A stretch of 36,941 nt of DNA from an uncultured Flavobacteriales bacterium (GCA_905478665.1 CAJQJL010000046.1:1-36941); one strand, 5' to 3'; shown: positions 17,229 to 24,967, numbered from the stretch's first letter. Numbers and translations: made by a program. The notes: generated from the letters alone by a model not told the origin.

Positions 17229-18244
17229 TTGTTCAACAACTCTTTTTCCTGCTGCCTAGATTTCTTTGTGTGAATTCGAATTCCACCGATCAATTTGATG
17301 TTGTAGAAGGTTTGGTTGTAACTCAAATCCTGAATTTTTATCGACTTAATGTCAAAATTGGTTGCGAGGAGTACAAAATAACGTGGCTTAGAATAACCAC
17401 CCATTAAGCGTAAATCAACTCTTGGTGCAATCCCAAGAAATCCACGTGTAATGTCACCCTTCGTGTAAAACTTAGACTGAATTACACCGCCAATCCCAGC
17501 AAAAACAGCAAATTGCCAATTATTGATTCTGTTACCGTACGCATAACCAGGAATTACTCCTAGATCAATGGCCCCAATTGTTCTGGCATTAATTCGATCC
17601 GAAGTGTCAGCAAGTTCTTTTGGAACAAGAGGACCAAAATCGTTTGAAATCCCGAAATAATTCAGCGAGGTCTTGAAATACCATGTTTTCGATTCTCCTG
17701 TAAAATGTCCAGCTTTTCCTTGAACGGCTTTCATGTGGAAATTCTTAGATAGGAACCACCACACATTAGCTGAAATACTTGCCGATCGCGTATTTGGGCG
17801 AATATCATTAGGGGTTAATTCGGTTAACGTATCATTCCACTTATAGGCATCTTTAATTGCGTAGCCACTGTAACTTCTGAAATCAATATTGCAAAACGTC
17901 TGTTTGATGTTAAATTTCAATCCAATGTCGAAATAGTCTGTGTTTCCATAACGACTTTCTGCCAAGATATTTCCTGGAAGCGCAAAGCCAATACGCAAAG
18001 CAAACCAACGGTAGGAGAAGCCAAATCCCAACGCAATTTTTAAATTGTTTTTGTACTTAAGCTTGTTGACATCAAGTCCGTAATTGTCTTTTAGACTAAA
18101 TGGAGCAGAATGAAATCCCATATCAGAAAAAAGAACGACCCTATCTTTGAACAGTCTGTAATGCAAAGAATCGCTTTCTCCACCAAAAGCATTGGAACTG
18201 AAAAGAATCAGGCACAGTGATATGTAGTAAATCAATTTCAACAA
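17225..18244 (-). CDS. DUF4421 family outer-membrane barrel protein
   Basis: Exported protein of about 339 residues, recognised as DUF4421 by the KYKNNLKIALGFGFSYRWF-like segment followed by alternating aromatic strands (LRIGFALPG, YFDIGLKF). It is probably an outer-membrane beta-barrel. The start is uncertain because no ATG is available: TTG at 18244 gives a compact signal peptide (LLKLIYYISLCLILFSSNAFG) and lies 3 nt after TAATTTTG; a longer version from TTG at 18289 would place that box inside the coding region. It converges on the upstream operon with a shared CTAG stop. Confidence 0.78.
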   Translation of the reverse strand: MLKLIYYISLCLILFSSNAFGGESDSLHYRLFKDRVVLFSDMGFHSAPFSLKDNYGLDVNKLKYKNNLKIALGFGFSYRWFALRIGFALPGNILAESRYGNTDYFDIGLKFNIKQTFCNIDFRSYSGYAIKDAYKWNDTLTELTPNDIRPNTRSASISANVWWFLSKNFHMKAVQGKAGHFTGESKTWYFKTSLNYFGISNDFGPLVPKELADTSDRINARTIGAIDLGVIPGYAYGNRINNWQFAVFAGIGGVIQSKFYTKGDITRGFLGIAPRVDLRLMGGYSKPRYFVLLATNFDIKSIKIQDLSYNQTFYNIKLIGGIRIHTKKSRQQEKELLNN

Positions 18245-18247
18245 GCG

Positions 18248-18255
18248 CAAAATTA
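18248..18255 (-). promoter_or_regulatory. -7-like box abutting the DUF4421 start
   Basis: TAATTTTG matches TAnnTTTG and ends 3 nt before the TTG codon proposed as start. No -33 TTG lies at a 19-nt spacing. It supports the shorter start only if this box is active. Confidence 0.35.
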
Positions 18256-18330
18256 AGGAAACGCTTTTCAATATCTTATGGAAAATCAATTTTGTTCTCT
18301 ATTTTCTCGTCGAAATAAAATGTTCTTGTA

Positions 18331-18349
18331 AGGCATAGACAAAATGCCT
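18331..18349. repeat. inverted repeat between divergent genes
   Basis: AGGCAT and ATGCCT are separated by 7 nt and lie just upstream of the -33 element of the methyltransferase promoter, between two divergent genes. This could be an operator; a chance occurrence of a 6-bp stem is possible. Confidence 0.3.
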
Positions 18350-18354
18350 ACAGA

Positions 18355-18385
18355 TTTGATCTGCGCAATAGATTCATTACATTTG
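18355..18385 (+). promoter_or_regulatory. Bacteroidota promoter of the methyltransferase gene
   Basis: TTTG at 18355-18358, a spacer of exactly 19 nt, then TACATTTG at 18378-18385. This is a full match to the -33/-7 pattern TTG-N19-TAnnTTTG. The predicted start of transcription is near 18390, leaving a leader of about 13 nt before the ATG at 18403. Confidence 0.75.
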
Positions 18386-18402
18386 CGCCAAGAAAATATG
18401 AT

Positions 18403-19173
18403 ATGAAAAAACTCTATAAATTCTTACTAAACAAGCTTCCAAGGCCTTTGTTGATTCGCTTGAGCTATCCGTTTAAATTAGTAGCTCCTTTGCTTTACAA
18501 AGGTGACAAGGTGGAATGTCCTGTGTGCGAAAAGAGTTTTTCTAAGTTCTTGTCGTATGGATCGGATGTAGCACACCGTGAAGGAGTTCTTTGCCCTTAC
18601 GACCTTACTTTGGAGCGTCATCGCTTAATGTGGCTCTACTTAAAGGATCATTCCACTTTCTTCACGCAAGAGAATCTAAAAGTCTTACACATTGCACCAG
18701 AACAGTGTTTTCACAAACGGTTTAAGAAACAGAAAAATCTCGATTATTTAACAGGAGATTTGGTTTCTCCAATTGCTGATATGCACTTCGATCTTCACGA
18801 TATTCCTTTGGAAGACAATCGTTTTGATGTAATTTTTTGCAATCACGTAATGGAACACGTAGATGATGCAATTCGCTGTATGTCTGAATTACACCGTGTG
18901 ATGAAACCGGGAGGCTGGGGAATCATGCAGGTTCCACAAGATTTTTCGCGTGAAGTGACCTATGAAGATGCCTCGATCGTAACGCCCGAAGAGCGCGAAA
19001 AGCATTTTTGGCAAAAAGATCATGTGCGTTTGTTCGGAAAAGACTATCCAGATTGGTTAAGAAAAGCAGGGTTTACTGTGACGAAATTCAACAAGGAATC
19101 CAATTATGGTAAGGATTTGATAGATAGATATAGGTTACAAAAGGAAGAGATTTTGTATATTGTTTCTAAGTAA
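18403..19173 (+). CDS. class I SAM-dependent methyltransferase
   Basis: Cytoplasmic methyltransferase of 256 residues. A CxxC pair (CPVC, near residues 39-42) and a later Cys-Pro (LCPYD near 64) suggest a small zinc-binding N-terminal part. The Rossmann core has motif I as VLHIAPEQCF (near 99-108), in place of the usual GxGxG loop, then motif II TGDLVSP, and FCNHVMEHVDD near 144-154 typical of Methyltransf_11. The group is common beside surface-glycan genes, but none are seen here. It has its own promoter and lies 11 nt before the MbnP-like gene, so the three genes to 21172 may be one transcript. Substrate is unknown. Confidence 0.82.
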   Translation: MKKLYKFLLNKLPRPLLIRLSYPFKLVAPLLYKGDKVECPVCEKSFSKFLSYGSDVAHREGVLCPYDLTLERHRLMWLYLKDHSTFFTQENLKVLHIAPEQCFHKRFKKQKNLDYLTGDLVSPIADMHFDLHDIPLEDNRFDVIFCNHVMEHVDDAIRCMSELHRVMKPGGWGIMQVPQDFSREVTYEDASIVTPEEREKHFWQKDHVRLFGKDYPDWLRKAGFTVTKFNKESNYGKDLIDRYRLQKEEILYIVSK

Positions 19174-19184
19174 AAAAAATAAAT

Positions 19185-20174
19185 ATGAAGAACTTTTTGT
19201 TAATCACTGCATTATTTGTTTCGGGTTATGGATTCTCGCAGTCAGATGTGTACATCCATTTCATTCCAAAAGTAAGTGGCACAACAGTTTCTCCTTCTGA
19301 TTTAGGAACAACAGTTTACCAAGATCTAAGTGGAGTTGGGTTTGTGATTAACGATCTTAGCTATTATATCTCGCAGTTGAAGTTAACTCATGATGGGGGG
19401 CAGGAAATTAATTTTGACACGCCCGACGACGTGAAACTGGTTTCTGTTTCAAACAATGTATTCAATTTAGGGGCACACACGATCTCAAGTCTGGAGCAGG
19501 TTGACTTCGGCGTTGGTGTTCCTCAAGTATGGAACCACTTGGACCTCAATACATATCCTACTGGTCACCCACTTGGCAACCAACAAAACCCTGTAATGCA
19601 TTGGGGCTGGACGGCTGGATATTTCCACATGGCCTTGACGGCTTTGGGAGATGACAATGGGGACTGGATCTGTGATCAAGGATTCGATACACATTGCTTA
19701 GGAGACGCTAATTTTCAGACAGAGTCCTTAATAATGACTGGTCAATTAGATCAAGGAACAAATATCTACCATATTTACATTGATTGTAATGTTGATGAAT
19801 GGATTTTCGGTGTCGATCCTGGAACAACAGGTATCGTACATTCTGAAACGGGTGCAGTTGTGACTGTAATGAATAACGTAAGTACACGTGAGGTCTTTGC
19901 TGCTTCTGCAGTGCTTGGTTTAAATGAAAGTCATGCAGAAATTGGAAGAGCATACTTCTCGAACACAGAATCTGAACTGAAAATTACCTGGAAGGAAATG
20001 AATGGTATGGCAAATTACCAGTTGATCGATATGAATGGCAAAATCATCCAAGAAGCTGATGTTCATTCAGCCTCTTCAAGTATTGTTGTTAGAGATATCA
20101 AATCAGGAGCTTATATTTTTAACTGTTACAATGCCGATGGCAAACGTATTCATTCAATGAATTTGATCCGTTGA
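19185..20174 (+). CDS. MbnP-like copper-binding protein with T9SS C-terminal sorting domain
   Basis: Secreted protein of 329 residues. A signal peptide ends near residue 19 (..GYGFSQ). Residues 21-235 match the MbnP-like family: VYIHFIPKVSGTTV, INDLSYYISQLKL, the VMHWGWTAGYFHMA block (Trp140, Trp142, His139) and DDNGD near 156. Residues 243-329 form a type A T9SS sorting domain (YQLIDMNGKII ... SGAYIF ... R-end). In methanotrophs MbnP binds copper through a tryptophan turned into kynurenine by the MbnH diheme enzyme; the next gene encodes such an enzyme. Trp116, 140, 142, 161 and 206 are candidate targets. Cys163/Cys171 may form a disulfide. Export to the cell surface by T9SS is inferred from the tail. 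Confidence 0.85.
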   Translation: MKNFLLITALFVSGYGFSQSDVYIHFIPKVSGTTVSPSDLGTTVYQDLSGVGFVINDLSYYISQLKLTHDGGQEINFDTPDDVKLVSVSNNVFNLGAHTISSLEQVDFGVGVPQVWNHLDLNTYPTGHPLGNQQNPVMHWGWTAGYFHMALTALGDDNGDWICDQGFDTHCLGDANFQTESLIMTGQLDQGTNIYHIYIDCNVDEWIFGVDPGTTGIVHSETGAVVTVMNNVSTREVFAASAVLGLNESHAEIGRAYFSNTESELKITWKEMNGMANYQLIDMNGKIIQEADVHSASSSIVVRDIKSGAYIFNCYNADGKRIHSMNLIR

Positions 20175-20191
20175 TTCGAAGAAGCATCTAT

Positions 20192-21172
20192 ATGAATATA
20201 TTAAAAGGGGGATGCATTGCTATTCCCCTTTTTTTATACCAATGTCGCTCAGTTTCCCCTGTTACAGTCTCACCATTGGGCGCTATCATTCACCCAGAAG
20301 CGAACAAGCCGTCACAGGATAAAATTGATTTAGGGAGAACCTTATTCTTTGACACACGACTCTCTGCTGATAATTCTATTTCATGTGCTTCTTGCCATGT
20401 ACCAGCATTTGCGTTCACTGATAGAAAAAGGGTTTCCAATGGAGTAGAGGGGAGGATGACAACGCGAAATTCGCCTTCTATTTTGAATGCTGGTTATCTA
20501 AAATCAGTCATGTTTGATGCACATTTAGAAACTTTGGAAATGCAAGTAACTGTTCCTATTCAAGAACATGTCGAAATGGATATCACAGTTGTGAGCTTGC
20601 TTGAGCGATTGCGAAAAATTCCAGAATATCAGAAGGCGGCAAAAGAAATTTACGACAGAGATTTTGATGCTTGGGTGTTGACACGAAGTATTGCTGCATT
20701 CGAACGGTCTCTTATTTCAGACAATTCACGCTTTGATCAGTATATGTATGGTGGAGATAAATCTGCACTCACAAAATCAGAAAAAGCAGGGTGGAAGATC
20801 TTTTCTGAAGATTTGTATTGTATAAAATGTCACCCAGCTCCTCATTTTACAACCTATCAAGCTGAAAATAATGGCTTGTACATGGATTATGGTGAAGACA
20901 AAGGACGATTTCGAATCAACCATGACACTTTGGACATGGGAAGGTTTAAAGTGCCGAGCCTGCGCAATGTTGAGCTAACCTATCCTTATATGCACGATGG
21001 TTCTTTTTCATCATTGGATGATGTAATTGCGCATTATAGCAGCGGAGGGGAAGATCATCAAAATAAGAGCTCGATTATAAAATCGTTTGATTTAAGTGAA
21101 GAAGAACAAATAGATTTGAAAAATTTTCTTAGAGCACTAACTGATACAAGTTATATGACTGGATTCCGATGA
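20192..21172 (+). CDS. diheme cytochrome c peroxidase family protein, MbnH-like
   Basis: Diheme c-type protein of about 326 residues in the CcpA/MauG/MbnH family. Heme motifs are CASCH (Cys65-His69) and CIKCH (Cys210-His214); LFFDTRLS near 51 and YMHDGSFSSLDDVIAHY near 266 (possible axial Met267) are family blocks. The start is put at the ATG at 20192, which gives a signal sequence with lipobox FLYQC (Cys18); a TTG at 20171 overlapping the previous stop is an alternative. Likely a lipoprotein facing the periplasm or outside. Being directly after the MbnP-like gene, it is probably the enzyme that modifies that protein, though peroxide reduction cannot be excluded. Confidence 0.85.
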   Translation: MNILKGGCIAIPLFLYQCRSVSPVTVSPLGAIIHPEANKPSQDKIDLGRTLFFDTRLSADNSISCASCHVPAFAFTDRKRVSNGVEGRMTTRNSPSILNAGYLKSVMFDAHLETLEMQVTVPIQEHVEMDITVVSLLERLRKIPEYQKAAKEIYDRDFDAWVLTRSIAAFERSLISDNSRFDQYMYGGDKSALTKSEKAGWKIFSEDLYCIKCHPAPHFTTYQAENNGLYMDYGEDKGRFRINHDTLDMGRFKVPSLRNVELTYPYMHDGSFSSLDDVIAHYSSGGEDHQNKSSIIKSFDLSEEEQIDLKNFLRALTDTSYMTGFR

Positions 21173-21260
21173 CAGTAGGTGTATAAGACTATTTAGTTGG
21201 TTGATTTGTGCTCCGTTCAAAGTTTAATTTTCTGTTAAATTACTAGGCGTACATACTATT

Positions 21261-21283
21261 TTTGAAAGAAAGTACGTTTCAAA
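21261..21283. repeat. inverted repeat TTTGAAA/TTTCAAA
   Basis: TTTGAAA (21261-21267) and TTTCAAA (21277-21283) are separated by 9 nt and overlap the end of the TATTTTTG box, a position suited to an operator or an alternative sigma site. Confidence 0.4.
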
Positions 21284-21303
21284 CTGTAACCATGTACTAA
21301 AAA

Positions 21304-21314
21304 GGTATTATACC
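21304..21314. repeat. 11-bp palindrome
   Basis: GGTATTATACC is a perfect palindrome around a central T, in the leader of the sigma factor gene. A DNA-binding site is possible. Confidence 0.35.
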
Positions 21315-21316
21315 TA

Positions 21317-21340
21317 GTATAAAGTCTGCAAGCTTTATAC
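21317..21340. repeat. 8-bp stem-loop in the sigma factor leader
   Basis: GTATAAAG (21317-21324) and CTTTATAC (21333-21340) form a perfect 8-bp stem with an 8-nt loop, 29 nt before the ATG of the sigma factor gene. No T-run follows, so it is more likely an RNA leader structure or operator than a terminator. Confidence 0.45.
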
Positions 21341-21369
21341 GACCAGCTAGAACAATAAAACCAGAACAA

Positions 21370-21936
21370 ATGACAGTGAACCCAGTTTATCACCAGACCA
21401 ATGATAAGCTCCAAGAGGAGTTGAGTTGGATTACGAGTGCGAAGAAGGATCCGGAGCGTTTCGGTCCACTGTACAAGAAGTATCATGAACAGATATTTCG
21501 CTACATTCATCAACGGATGGATGATCAGGAATTGGCATTTGACGTTACCTCGCAAGTTTTTATCAAAGCGATGAGCAACATCCATAAATATGAATATAGG
21601 GGAGTCCCTTTTTCATCGTGGCTCTACCGAATTGCGAAAAGTGAGCTTTACCAAGCCTTCAGAGATAGAAAGGCCAGACGGACGGTCAACGTTGAAAGTA
21701 TGCACCTCTTTGAAATGATTGAAGATTTTGAAGAGGATGATTCGTCTGAAAACAAGAAAAGGTTAATTACATGTTTAGCTGATCTAAACGAGCGCGATTT
21801 ACAGTTAATCGAATTGAGATATTTTGAAAGACGATCGTACAGAGAGATTGGAGAAATTCTGGAAATAACAGAGAATAATGCAAAGGTCAGAGCTTTTAGA
21901 GCTTTGGAAAGATTGAAAAAACTATTTATGAAATAA
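21370..21936 (+). CDS. ECF-type RNA polymerase sigma factor (sigma-70 family)
   Basis: Cytoplasmic sigma factor of 188 residues. Region 2 spans about residues 30-105 (FGPLYKKYHEQIFRYI, FDVTSQVFIKAM, PFSSWLYRIAKSELYQAFRDRKAR), and region 4 spans about 137-187 (LNERDLQLIELRYFE, SYREIGEILEITENNAKVRAFRAL). Regions 1 and 3 are absent, as in ECF sigma factors. The gene 11 nt downstream encodes a single-pass membrane protein, the usual place for an anti-sigma factor. Target promoters are unknown; the repeats upstream may allow autoregulation. Confidence 0.93.
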   Translation: MTVNPVYHQTNDKLQEELSWITSAKKDPERFGPLYKKYHEQIFRYIHQRMDDQELAFDVTSQVFIKAMSNIHKYEYRGVPFSSWLYRIAKSELYQAFRDRKARRTVNVESMHLFEMIEDFEEDDSSENKKRLITCLADLNERDLQLIELRYFERRSYREIGEILEITENNAKVRAFRALERLKKLFMK

Positions 21937-21947
21937 GATTATAGCAA

Positions 21948-22733
21948 ATGGAAAAAATCAAAACGATCGTAGATCGTGAGCCCGTTAGCTCCGACTATAT
22001 TGAAGCGAAACAAGATTTCGGACATGTTTTGAGTCAGGTTAAAAATTTGAAGCCACCAGTCTGGAAGACAGCGTGGTTTTATGGCCCTGTTGGGATAGCA
22101 GTGGTCGCCGTAATTGTTTCGATAACCACTCTTGACCCAATAATTGAAATTCCCACGGAAAATGCGAGTATAACAATTCATGATGAATTGATCGAACATT
22201 TGAATCAACCTGAATCGTCCACGACTGTTCAGGTTGGTTCAATTCAAGAATCAAGCCCTCCTCAAGTCAGCTATACAGCAACTCCCATTGAGGAATCACC
22301 AGCGGTTCTTCCACAACAAGAAATTGAGGTAGAGCCAATTGAGACTCAACCAACCAGGGAAGTGGAGGTCGTCAATGTCCCAATTCAGACTAATAGAAAT
22401 GCATCTGTGCCAGCACCCGTTCGAAAGAATAGATATCCGCACATTGAGTACATTTTTAATGGTGAAGATATCCCCTTTGAAACACTCAGTAGTGAAAACG
22501 GAATACAATTGAACGACGAGATTAAAATTGTTGCTTTTGATATTCATTATAACGTGGAAGCAAATTCAACTGAAACGGCATCAGTTGTGGGAAATAAAAT
22601 TCCTAAAAGAGTACTGGATAAGATCAAGCGATACAACATTGGCTATATGATCTTTATCACTGATGTTAAGGGTGTTGACGCAAACGGAAAGGTCTATAGC
22701 ATTGATAATATCAATTATATTGTCATGAATTAA
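21948..22733 (+). CDS. putative membrane anti-sigma factor with GldM-like C-terminal domain
   Basis: Single-pass membrane protein of 261 residues. The cytosolic N-terminus (1-40) is short and could bind the sigma factor; the membrane helix is at about 43-62; a Pro/Glu/Val-rich linker (65-160) spans the periplasm. The last 70 residues (about 191-260) resemble the C-terminal domain of the T9SS motor protein GldM: KIVAFDIHY, then ASVVGNKIP, IKRYNIGYMIFITDVKGVD and INYIV at the end. No zinc-binding anti-sigma motif (HxxxCxxC) is present. Anti-sigma function is inferred from position; the GldM likeness is from reading the sequence and needs profile comparison. Confidence 0.7.
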   Translation: MEKIKTIVDREPVSSDYIEAKQDFGHVLSQVKNLKPPVWKTAWFYGPVGIAVVAVIVSITTLDPIIEIPTENASITIHDELIEHLNQPESSTTVQVGSIQESSPPQVSYTATPIEESPAVLPQQEIEVEPIETQPTREVEVVNVPIQTNRNASVPAPVRKNRYPHIEYIFNGEDIPFETLSSENGIQLNDEIKIVAFDIHYNVEANSTETASVVGNKIPKRVLDKIKRYNIGYMIFITDVKGVDANGKVYSIDNINYIVMN

Positions 22734-22833
22734 TCCTTTGCCAGACAACCACTTGAAAATAATTACGTTATAATCATTGAAAGTGATTATTCATTCATCA
22801 ACAGAGGGTTTTTAATAATTAATCTTTTCTCAC

Positions 22834-22865
22834 TTTGGTGAATGTCAAAACATTTCATATTTTCG
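22834..22865 (+). promoter_or_regulatory. putative promoter of the DUF6089-like gene
   Basis: TTTG (22834-22837), a 20-nt spacer, then TATTTTCG (22858-22865) resemble the -33/-7 pattern with one variant base. Transcription would start near 22870, which excludes the upstream in-frame ATG at 22842 and supports the ATG at 22908. Confidence 0.5.
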
Positions 22866-22907
22866 TATCATAAATTCGGTATAGTCCGTATTACATGTTT
22901 TTTAGCT

Positions 22908-23852
22908 ATGAAATATATATCTAGTCTGATACTACTGCTTACTACATCCTTAGCATTTGGACAACATACAAATTTTAACACTCAACGTAATTGGTCGTTG
23001 AACAAGAAAGAAGTAATGTTTGGAGTAGGCGCAACTCAGTTCCTTGGGGACTTGGGAGGGCGTGACCGAATTGGTAAGGATTATAGCTTGGCGGATATGG
23101 ATTGGCCTTCTACAGGTGTTGGAGGTATGGTTGGTTTCCGTTATAGATTCCACCCCTACTGGGCAACTACTTCTTCGTTGAATGTTGGTTTGCTTAGAGG
23201 TAACGATGCATTGACAAACGAGATTATCCGTCAATCAAGAAATTTACATTTCAGATCGCTCGTTGTAGAATTCCACCAACGTTTGGAGGTGATTCTTTTA
23301 GCGAATGAAAAATTTGGACACCGTTACGGTTTGTCTAGACACAGTAAGAAAATGAAAGACCACAATGAGCAATTGTACTTGTTTGGTGGTATTGGTATTT
23401 CATACTTCAACCCTAAAGCACAATACAACGGCGCTTGGACAGCTCTTCGACCTTTGAGTACAGAAGGGCAAGGACTTGAAGGTGGAGTCAAGAAAACACT
23501 TCCTATAACAGCTACAGTTCCTTTGGGAATTGGTTTCCGTTGGGGACTGAACAGAATGTGGAGAATGGGAATTGAAGCTACATACGTAAAAACGTTCTCT
23601 GATTATATTGATGATGTGAGTACTGAATACTACGATGCTGACATTCTTTTGGCAGAGAAAGGTCCTGAAGCGGCTTACCTTTCAAACCCAAGTCAACAAA
23701 ATACTTCTTGGTTTGGCACAGGTCAACAAAGAGGTGACGAGCAAAAAGATGCATATTTCTATGTGAATTTTGTTTTTGTTCGTAATGTTACTTACAAGGA
23801 TTACGCTAAGCAGCGTAAAGCAAACAGATGGAAAGGTAAGTACAAGTTCTAG
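22908..23852 (+). CDS. DUF6089-like outer-membrane beta-barrel protein
   Basis: Exported protein of 314 residues. The start at 22908 gives a clean signal peptide (MKYISSLILLLTTSLAFGQ); the frame is open to an ATG at 22842 but that would bury the signal. The N-terminal part reads EVMFGVGATQFLGDLGG, and later blocks (GGMVGFRYRFHPYWA, RNLHFRSLVVEFHQRLE, YLFGGIGISYFNPKA, PLGIGFRWGL) fit the DUF6089 barrel family, a relative in style of T9SS PorG. Its role is unknown. It follows the sigma/anti-sigma pair on the same strand with its own probable promoter, and may be a target of it. Confidence 0.82.
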   Translation: MKYISSLILLLTTSLAFGQHTNFNTQRNWSLNKKEVMFGVGATQFLGDLGGRDRIGKDYSLADMDWPSTGVGGMVGFRYRFHPYWATTSSLNVGLLRGNDALTNEIIRQSRNLHFRSLVVEFHQRLEVILLANEKFGHRYGLSRHSKKMKDHNEQLYLFGGIGISYFNPKAQYNGAWTALRPLSTEGQGLEGGVKKTLPITATVPLGIGFRWGLNRMWRMGIEATYVKTFSDYIDDVSTEYYDADILLAEKGPEAAYLSNPSQQNTSWFGTGQQRGDEQKDAYFYVNFVFVRNVTYKDYAKQRKANRWKGKYKF

Positions 23853-23878
23853 ATTGTTAATATTTTTTGAAAGATATA

Positions 23879-23904
23879 GACGAGGTGGCATTGTTCACCT
23901 CGTC
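23879..23904 (+). terminator. terminator-like hairpin after the DUF6089-like gene
   Basis: GACGAGGTG and CACCTCGTC form a perfect 9-bp stem with an 8-nt loop (GCATTGTT), 27 nt after the stop. The following bases are CGTCGTTTAT, so the U-tract is weak. The loop also contains the TTG of the pyrD promoter. Confidence 0.65.
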
Positions 23905-23920
23905 GTCGTTTATACCTTTG
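23891..23920 (+). promoter_or_regulatory. pyrD promoter
   Basis: TTG (23891-23893), a spacer of exactly 19 nt, then TACCTTTG (23913-23920) match the Bacteroidota -33/-7 pattern fully. Transcription would start near 23925, just before the ATGs at 23927 and 23936. The -33 element lies inside the hairpin loop of the upstream terminator. Confidence 0.75.
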
Positions 23921-23935
23921 TGTAAAATGCTCAAA

Positions 23936-24967
23936 ATGTATAAAATCATTCGCTTTTTCCTCTTTCTCTTTGATCCTGAAAAGGTTCACTACTTTACTGC
24001 TCGCTGTATTCGGATTGCATTAAAGGTGCCAGGCATGAAGTGGTTATGGACTAAACTGTATCGAATTGAAGACAAACGCCTAGAGCGCACACTTTTCGGG
24101 ATAACATTCAAGAATCCAGTCGGTTTGGCTGCTGGATTTGATAAGAATGCCTCAATGTACAATGACTTGGCTTATTGTGGCTTTGGTTTTATTGAGATCG
24201 GAACAGTGACACCCGTTGGTCAGCCTGGAAATGAAAAACCACGTCTATTTCGTCTAAAAGAAGATTCGGCAATCATAAACCGGATGGGCTTCAATAACGA
24301 TGGTGTAGAGAATGCGATTGAAAATTTAAAAAAGCGAAAGACGGATGTGATCATTGGTGGAAATATTGGAAAGAACAAAGTGACTCCTAATGAAAATGCT
24401 ACTGATGATTACGTAAAGTCATTCAATGCGCTTTTTCCTTATGTCGATTATTTTGTTGTGAATGTTTCTTCACCAAACACACCAAACCTCAGAGCCCTAC
24501 AAGAGAAAGGACCCTTGACTGAACTGTTAAGGACGTTGCAAGAGCTTAATAAAGCAAAGGAGGAGCGTAAACCAATTCTGTTAAAAATAGCTCCAGACTT
24601 AACGAATGAGCAATTGGATGATATTGTAGACATCGTAAAGGAAGTAAAGCTTGATGGAGTAATAGCAACGAACACAACCATCTCTAGGGAAGACTTAAAG
24701 TCATCATCGGTAAAGCTTGACAAGATCGGGGCAGGAGGGCTGTCGGGGAAGCCTGTACGAGCTAGATCGACAGAGGTTATTCGTTACTTGTCAGAAAAAT
24801 CAGAAAAGAGTTTTCCAATTATCGGTGTTGGTGGAATTCATTCCGCTGAGGATGCTTTGGAGAAAATAGAGGCAGGTGCTGATCTTGTGCAGGTCTATAC
24901 TGGCTTCATTTATGAAGGACCAAGACTTGTTAAACGGATTAATAAAAAACTACTATCTCAACACTAA
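23936..24967 (+). CDS. pyrD: dihydroorotate dehydrogenase (quinone), class 2
   Basis: Membrane-associated flavoenzyme of pyrimidine synthesis that oxidises dihydroorotate to orotate with quinone, 343 residues from the chosen start. [20 protein letters not shown] forms the N-terminal helical quinone tunnel seen in class 2 enzymes. [17 protein letters not shown], the catalytic-serine region [20 protein letters not shown] and [11 protein letters not shown] are all present. An ATG at 23927 (MLKMYK) is a possible alternative; the open frame further upstream lies before the predicted transcription start. Followed after 22 nt by an HMG-CoA lyase gene. Confidence 0.95.
   Translation: MYKIIRFFLFLFDPEKVHYFTARCIRIALKVPGMKWLWTKLYRIEDKRLERTLFGITFKNPVGLAAGFDKNASMYNDLAYCGFGFIEIGTVTPVGQPGNEKPRLFRLKEDSAIINRMGFNNDGVENAIENLKKRKTDVIIGGNIGKNKVTPNENATDDYVKSFNALFPYVDYFVVNVSSPNTPNLRALQEKGPLTELLRTLQELNKAKEERKPILLKIAPDLTNEQLDDIVDIVKEVKLDGVIATNTTISREDLKSSSVKLDKIGAGGLSGKPVRARSTEVIRYLSEKSEKSFPIIGVGGIHSAEDALEKIEAGADLVQVYTGFIYEGPRLVKRINKKLLSQH

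Larger units (their letters stand above)
21173..21369. promoter_or_regulatory. 197-nt regulatory region upstream of the sigma factor gene
   Basis: This is the longest gene-free stretch. It holds a -7-like box TATTTTTG (21257-21264) with only a weak TTA at the -33 position, and three inverted repeats listed separately. No ORF of note is present. It probably carries the promoter and control sites for the ECF sigma factor gene. Confidence 0.45.

Noticed and set aside
20171-20191. TTG start for the MbnH-like gene overlapping the MbnP stop
   Set aside because: It is possible, but the ATG at 20192 yields a better lipoprotein signal; retained only as an alternative.
22758-22795. Possible terminator after the GldM-like gene (AATCA ... 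TGATT)
   Set aside because: The stem is only 5 bp and AT-rich with no T-run; too weak to call.
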